Positions 17,260 through 21,463 of a stretch of DNA of 21,463 bases are shown here, in pieces. The notes under the pieces were generated by a model. It saw only the letters and a program-made list of their open reading frames with translations, was not told the DNA's origin and ran no database searches. The stretch lies in contig JBCCIN010000034.1 of NCBI GenBank assembly GCA_039028235.1, positions 1 to 21,463 of the forward strand, written 5' to 3'. Each line of letters opens with the position of its first letter. The stretch's first letter is position 1. The translations under genes were made by a program, and so were the position numbers. Source of the DNA: JANQPX01 sp039028235. GTDB lineage: Bacteria > Pseudomonadota > Alphaproteobacteria > Geminicoccales > Geminicoccaceae.

Positions 17260-17260
<1 letters not shown>
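15917..17260 (-). CDS. tolB: Tol-Pal system periplasmic protein TolB
   Basis: TolB is a soluble periplasmic protein that shuttles between Pal and TolA. The 447 residues comprise a signal peptide (hydrophobic IWRIFVVLFALAIARPAAAQ, cleaved about after residue 29), an N-terminal alpha/beta domain (about 35-165) and a six-bladed beta-propeller built of PD40 repeats. The repeats are visible as FSPDGQRLAMS, FSPDGSQLVFNSDRAGSPQLYVMD, WSPRGDLIAFT and WAPNGRVILFS. ATG 17260 overlaps the tolA stop (TAATG), favouring this start over the ATG at 17233, which would also leave a good signal peptide. Confidence 0.97.
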
Positions 17261-18360
<1,100 letters not shown>

Positions 18361-18364
18361 TGGA

Positions 18365-18421
18365 TCAGCGCCGCTTTCGGTCCCGATCCTCGGGATCGCC
18401 CCGATCGTCGGGCTCGGTCAT
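18365..18421 (-). other. Charged 18-codon frame just upstream of tolA (possible frame-offset N-terminus)
   Basis: Ten bases after the tolR stop, ATG 18421 opens MTEPDDRGDPEDRDRKRR and ends with TGA at 18367-18365, four bases before the tolA ATG. The peptide ends in a basic cluster, the kind that normally precedes an inner-membrane anchor, and the next codons in the shifted frame are the tolA anchor. It may be a coupling leader peptide, or the real cytoplasmic start of TolA separated by a one-base shift (sequence error, mutation or programmed frameshift). No strong ribosome-binding site is visible for either start. Confidence 0.4.
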
Positions 18422-18431
18422 GGGTCCGGGA

Positions 18432-18923
18432 TTACTGCGCGCCATTGTCGCTATCAGCGTCCTCGATGATCAGCGGGCCGGCACCCTCGTCCCGCAGCTT
18501 GGTGACCAGTGCCACCTTGGCGATGCCGGCGTCGTGGATCGTGCCCACGACTTCCATCACCCGGCCATAGTCGATCACCTTGTCGCCGCGCACGAAGATG
18601 CGGGTCTCCGGCTTGGTTTCGAGAATGGCCACGAGCCGGGGGCCAAGTTCCGTGATCGCGATCTCACTGTCCTGGAGAAAGATCGTGCCTTCGCTGCTGA
18701 CGCTTACTGTCAACGGCTCGTCCTGGCCAGGCAGAGGTGCGCTGGTCGCCTTGGGCAGGTCGACATTGACGCCGACAGTCAGGAGAGGGGCGGTAACCAT
18801 GAAGACGATCAGGAGCACCAGCATCACGTCGACGAAGGGCGTGACGTTGATCTCCGACATCGGCTTTGCCCGGCGGCGCCCATGGCCGCGGCGGGTGGTG
18901 GTATCGGCTGATATGATCCCCAA
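18432..18923 (-). CDS. tolR: TolR, ExbD/TolR-family proton channel subunit
   Basis: TolR works with TolQ to turn the proton motive force into movement of TolA. The 163 residues have an N-terminal basic cytoplasmic stretch, one membrane helix (about 27-46) containing INVTPFVDVMLVLLIVFMV with the proton-path Asp32, and a periplasmic domain ending in an Asp-rich tail. The length is slightly above typical because of that acidic tail. The start is 2 bases after the tolQ stop. Confidence 0.96.
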   Translation of the reverse strand: MGIISADTTTRRGHGRRRAKPMSEINVTPFVDVMLVLLIVFMVTAPLLTVGVNVDLPKATSAPLPGQDEPLTVSVSSEGTIFLQDSEIAITELGPRLVAILETKPETRIFVRGDKVIDYGRVMEVVGTIHDAGIAKVALVTKLRDEGAGPLIIEDADSDNGAQ

Positions 18924-18925
18924 GG

Positions 18926-19678
<753 letters not shown>

Positions 19679-19863
19679 GCTGTCATCCTGTGCTCTGTCA
19701 CGGCCGTCCGGCGGCTTCGCCTAGCGTTCTTTGAAATGGAGGAGACGTCGCCTCAGCCGAGGCGATCAATGGGGAACGAAACCGGATCATAGCTCAAAAT
19801 CAAAAACGCTTCTCACGTCTAGGTGTCAAGCCAGAAGCTCGCTGCAACCGCCTTTCATCACCT

Positions 19864-20316
19864 CTAAGCGTCATTTCCAGCTTCATATTGTGGCGTCAGC
19901 GCCGCAATCAGGGCCTTGGGGAGCCGTGCGGGTTTCATCTCATGGTCGACCATAGCGAGGCGCACCTCCATCGATACGAGAAGCGTGTCGCCACGGTGAA
20001 CCTCCTGACGAGCCGACAGGGAGGCGGCGCCAACGCGCGTAATGAAGGTTCGAACCTCGATGTCGTCGTCCAGCCTGGCCGGCTGCCGATAGTCGGCATG
20101 GCAGCGCTGGACGACGAAGAACAGGCCGGTCTCCTCTCGCCAGGTGCTGGGCTCGGCACCGAGGGCACGCATCATCTCGGTCCGCCCGCGTTCCGCAAAT
20201 TTGAGATAGTTCGCGTAATAGACGATGCCGGCGGCGTCGGTGTCCTCGTAATAGACACGGACGGCGAGGCGATGATCCGGCGGCCGCTCGGCTTTCGCGG
20301 CAGGCTGCAGCCTCAC
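19864..20316 (-). CDS. ybgC: Tol-Pal associated acyl-CoA thioesterase YbgC
   Basis: YbgC is a hotdog-fold thioesterase that hydrolyses acyl-CoA esters and is almost always linked to tol genes. The 150 residues contain VYYEDTDAAGIVYYANYLKFAERGRTE (21-47), with the catalytic Asp27 in EDTDAAG, then FFVVQRCHADYRQPARLDD and a central beta-sheet. The start is GTG 20316, overlapping the ruvB stop (GTGA), which indicates coupling; no ATG is available upstream in frame. Its physiological substrate here is unknown. Confidence 0.95.
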   Translation of the reverse strand: MRLQPAAKAERPPDHRLAVRVYYEDTDAAGIVYYANYLKFAERGRTEMMRALGAEPSTWREETGLFFVVQRCHADYRQPARLDDDIEVRTFITRVGAASLSARQEVHRGDTLLVSMEVRLAMVDHEMKPARLPKALIAALTPQYEAGNDA

Positions 20317-21392
20317 GTGGTCGGCTCCTCGTCATCGAGATCGCCGAAAAGATCGTCGTCCGGCACGCGCTCTTTGGGTGGTGCCAGCTTCAGATGCTCC
20401 CAGGCAAGCCGCGTCAGGAACCGCCCGCGCGGCGTGCGCTGCAGGAGGCCCTGCTGCAGAAGGAAGGGCTCCACCACCTCTTCCAGCGTGTCCCGCTGCT
20501 CGGAAAGGGCGGCGGCCATGGTATCGATGCCGACCGGGCCGCCATCGTAGTTCTCGGCGATGCAGCGGAGATAGCGCCGGTCCATGCTGTCGAGGCCGAG
20601 GCGGTCGACGTCGAGGTTTGTCAGAGCTTGGTCCGCAATTTTCGAGTCGACGAGGTCCGCGCCGGACACGGTGGCGAAGTCGCGCACACGGCGCAGCAGG
20701 CGGGCGGCGACGCGGGGTGTACCGCGCGACCGCCTGGCGATTTCGGCGGCGCCGTCGGGAGCGAGGTCCAGGTCGAGGAGCCGCGCGCCGCGCGTGACGA
20801 TCTCGATGAGTTCGTCATGGGTGTAGAAATCGAGGCGGAGCGGGATGCCGAAGCGGTCTCGGAGCGGCGTAGTCAGCAGCCCCGTGCGCGTGGTCGCGCC
20901 GACCAGGGTGAAGGGCTGGAGATCGATCCTGACCGAGCGCGCCGCCGGCCCCTCGCCGATCATCAGGTCAAGCTGGAAATCCTCCATCGCCGGGTAGAGC
21001 ACTTCCTCGACGATCGGGCTGAGGCGATGGATCTCATCGATGAACAGCACGTCGCGCGGCTGCAGATTGGTCAGCAATGCCGCGAGATCGCCGGCGCGGG
21101 CGATCACCGGGCCGGAGGTCATGCGAAAGCCGACGCCAAGCTCTGCGGCGACAATCTGGGCAAGCGTGGTCTTGCCGAGCCCCGGCGGTCCCGCGAACAA
21201 CGTGTGATCGAGGGCCTCCTGGCGCTGCTTCGCCGCCGCGATGAAAACCCGGAGATTGGTGCGCAGCTGCGCTTGGCCAATGAACTGGTCGAGCTTCTTC
21301 GGGCGCAAGGAGACGTCCGCATCGTCCGACACCGCTTTCGTATCAATAAGCCTCCCGTCGCTGACGGGTTCACTTGCCATGGCCATGATCAC
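20313..21392 (-). CDS. ruvB: Holliday junction branch migration helicase RuvB
   Basis: RuvB is the hexameric AAA+ motor that drives branch migration with RuvA. The 359 residues show SLRPKKLDQFIGQ (28-40), Walker A AGPPGLGKTTLAQ (67-79), Walker B VLFIDEIHRL (115-124), the sensor region VGATTRTGLL, and the C-terminal winged helix with LLQRTPRGRFLTRLAWEHL. A short acidic tail (DDDLFGDLDDEE) ends the protein. The start may be GTG 21392, ATG 21386 or ATG 21380; GTG 21392 overlaps the upstream stop as GTGA, like other junctions here. Confidence 0.97.
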   Translation of the reverse strand: MIMAMASEPVSDGRLIDTKAVSDDADVSLRPKKLDQFIGQAQLRTNLRVFIAAAKQRQEALDHTLFAGPPGLGKTTLAQIVAAELGVGFRMTSGPVIARAGDLAALLTNLQPRDVLFIDEIHRLSPIVEEVLYPAMEDFQLDLMIGEGPAARSVRIDLQPFTLVGATTRTGLLTTPLRDRFGIPLRLDFYTHDELIEIVTRGARLLDLDLAPDGAAEIARRSRGTPRVAARLLRRVRDFATVSGADLVDSKIADQALTNLDVDRLGLDSMDRRYLRCIAENYDGGPVGIDTMAAALSEQRDTLEEVVEPFLLQQGLLQRTPRGRFLTRLAWEHLKLAPPKERVPDDDLFGDLDDEEPTT

Positions 21393-21463
21393 GCAGCCTC
21401 GCGTTTGCCAACTGCCGTCTGATGAAGCAGGCGATCATACACGGCCATCAGCGCGTCGCCATA
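21389..21463 (-). CDS. C-terminal end of an unidentified gene upstream of ruvB (partial)
   Basis: An open frame enters from the window edge and ends with TGA at 21391-21389, reading YGDALMAVYDRLLHQTAVGK and then REAA. It overlaps the possible GTG start of ruvB, which suggests an operon member. By gene order ruvA would be expected, but these 24 residues do not look like a RuvA C-terminal domain, so I leave it unnamed. Confidence 0.4.
   Translation of the reverse strand, partial: YGDALMAVYDRLLHQTAVGKREAA

Overview
The window reads as chromosomal DNA of a GC-rich alphaproteobacterium, probably of the Rhodospirillales type. This placement is an inference from gene order (ruvB-ybgC-tolQRAB-pal-cpoB-tilS-ftsH-glmM), from protein sequence character, and from frequent GTG/TTG starts with overlapping stop/start codons. 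No species can be named from the sequence alone.

Layout: (1) 1-2476, minus strand: a compact histidine cluster, hisG-hisB-hisH-hisF, with hisF cut by the window edge and no hisA between hisH and hisF. (2) 2609-5744: a TusA-like sulfur carrier (minus), a small membrane-anchored unknown protein (plus), and a two-gene minus-strand unit made of a DhnA/LsrF-type class I aldolase followed by an FGGY sugar kinase. (3) 5880-9116: a plus-strand stretch with a class I methyltransferase behind an AT-rich promoter region, a DnaQ-type 3'-5' exonuclease and a DUF1330 protein. The DUF1330 gene sits between two long intergenic regions rich in stem-loops. These two regions share an ~80-bp palindromic repeat, one copy on each side of the gene. 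(4) 9117-21463, minus strand: the core cluster ruvB-ybgC-tolQ-tolR-tolA-tolB-pal-cpoB-tilS-ftsH-glmM, in this direction of transcription.

How the genes fit together: HisG, HisB, HisH and HisF cover step 1, the dehydratase step and the imidazole-glycerol-phosphate synthase of histidine synthesis. TolQRAB-Pal-CpoB form the proton-driven envelope constriction system, with YbgC as its usual companion. RuvB is the Holliday-junction motor, TilS makes lysidine in tRNA-Ile, FtsH is the membrane AAA+ protease, and GlmM makes glucosamine-1-phosphate for peptidoglycan and LPS. The aldolase and kinase probably degrade one phosphorylated sugar or sugar-like compound, but the substrate is not visible here.

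Most notable: the paired palindromic elements and other strong stem-loops around the DUF1330 gene (possible non-coding RNAs or a REP-like family); a TolA whose periplasmic linker holds 44 uninterrupted Pro-Glu dipeptides; a charged 18-codon reading frame just before tolA that looks like a frame-offset cytoplasmic N-terminus; and a 9-bp inverted repeat over the putative glmM promoter.
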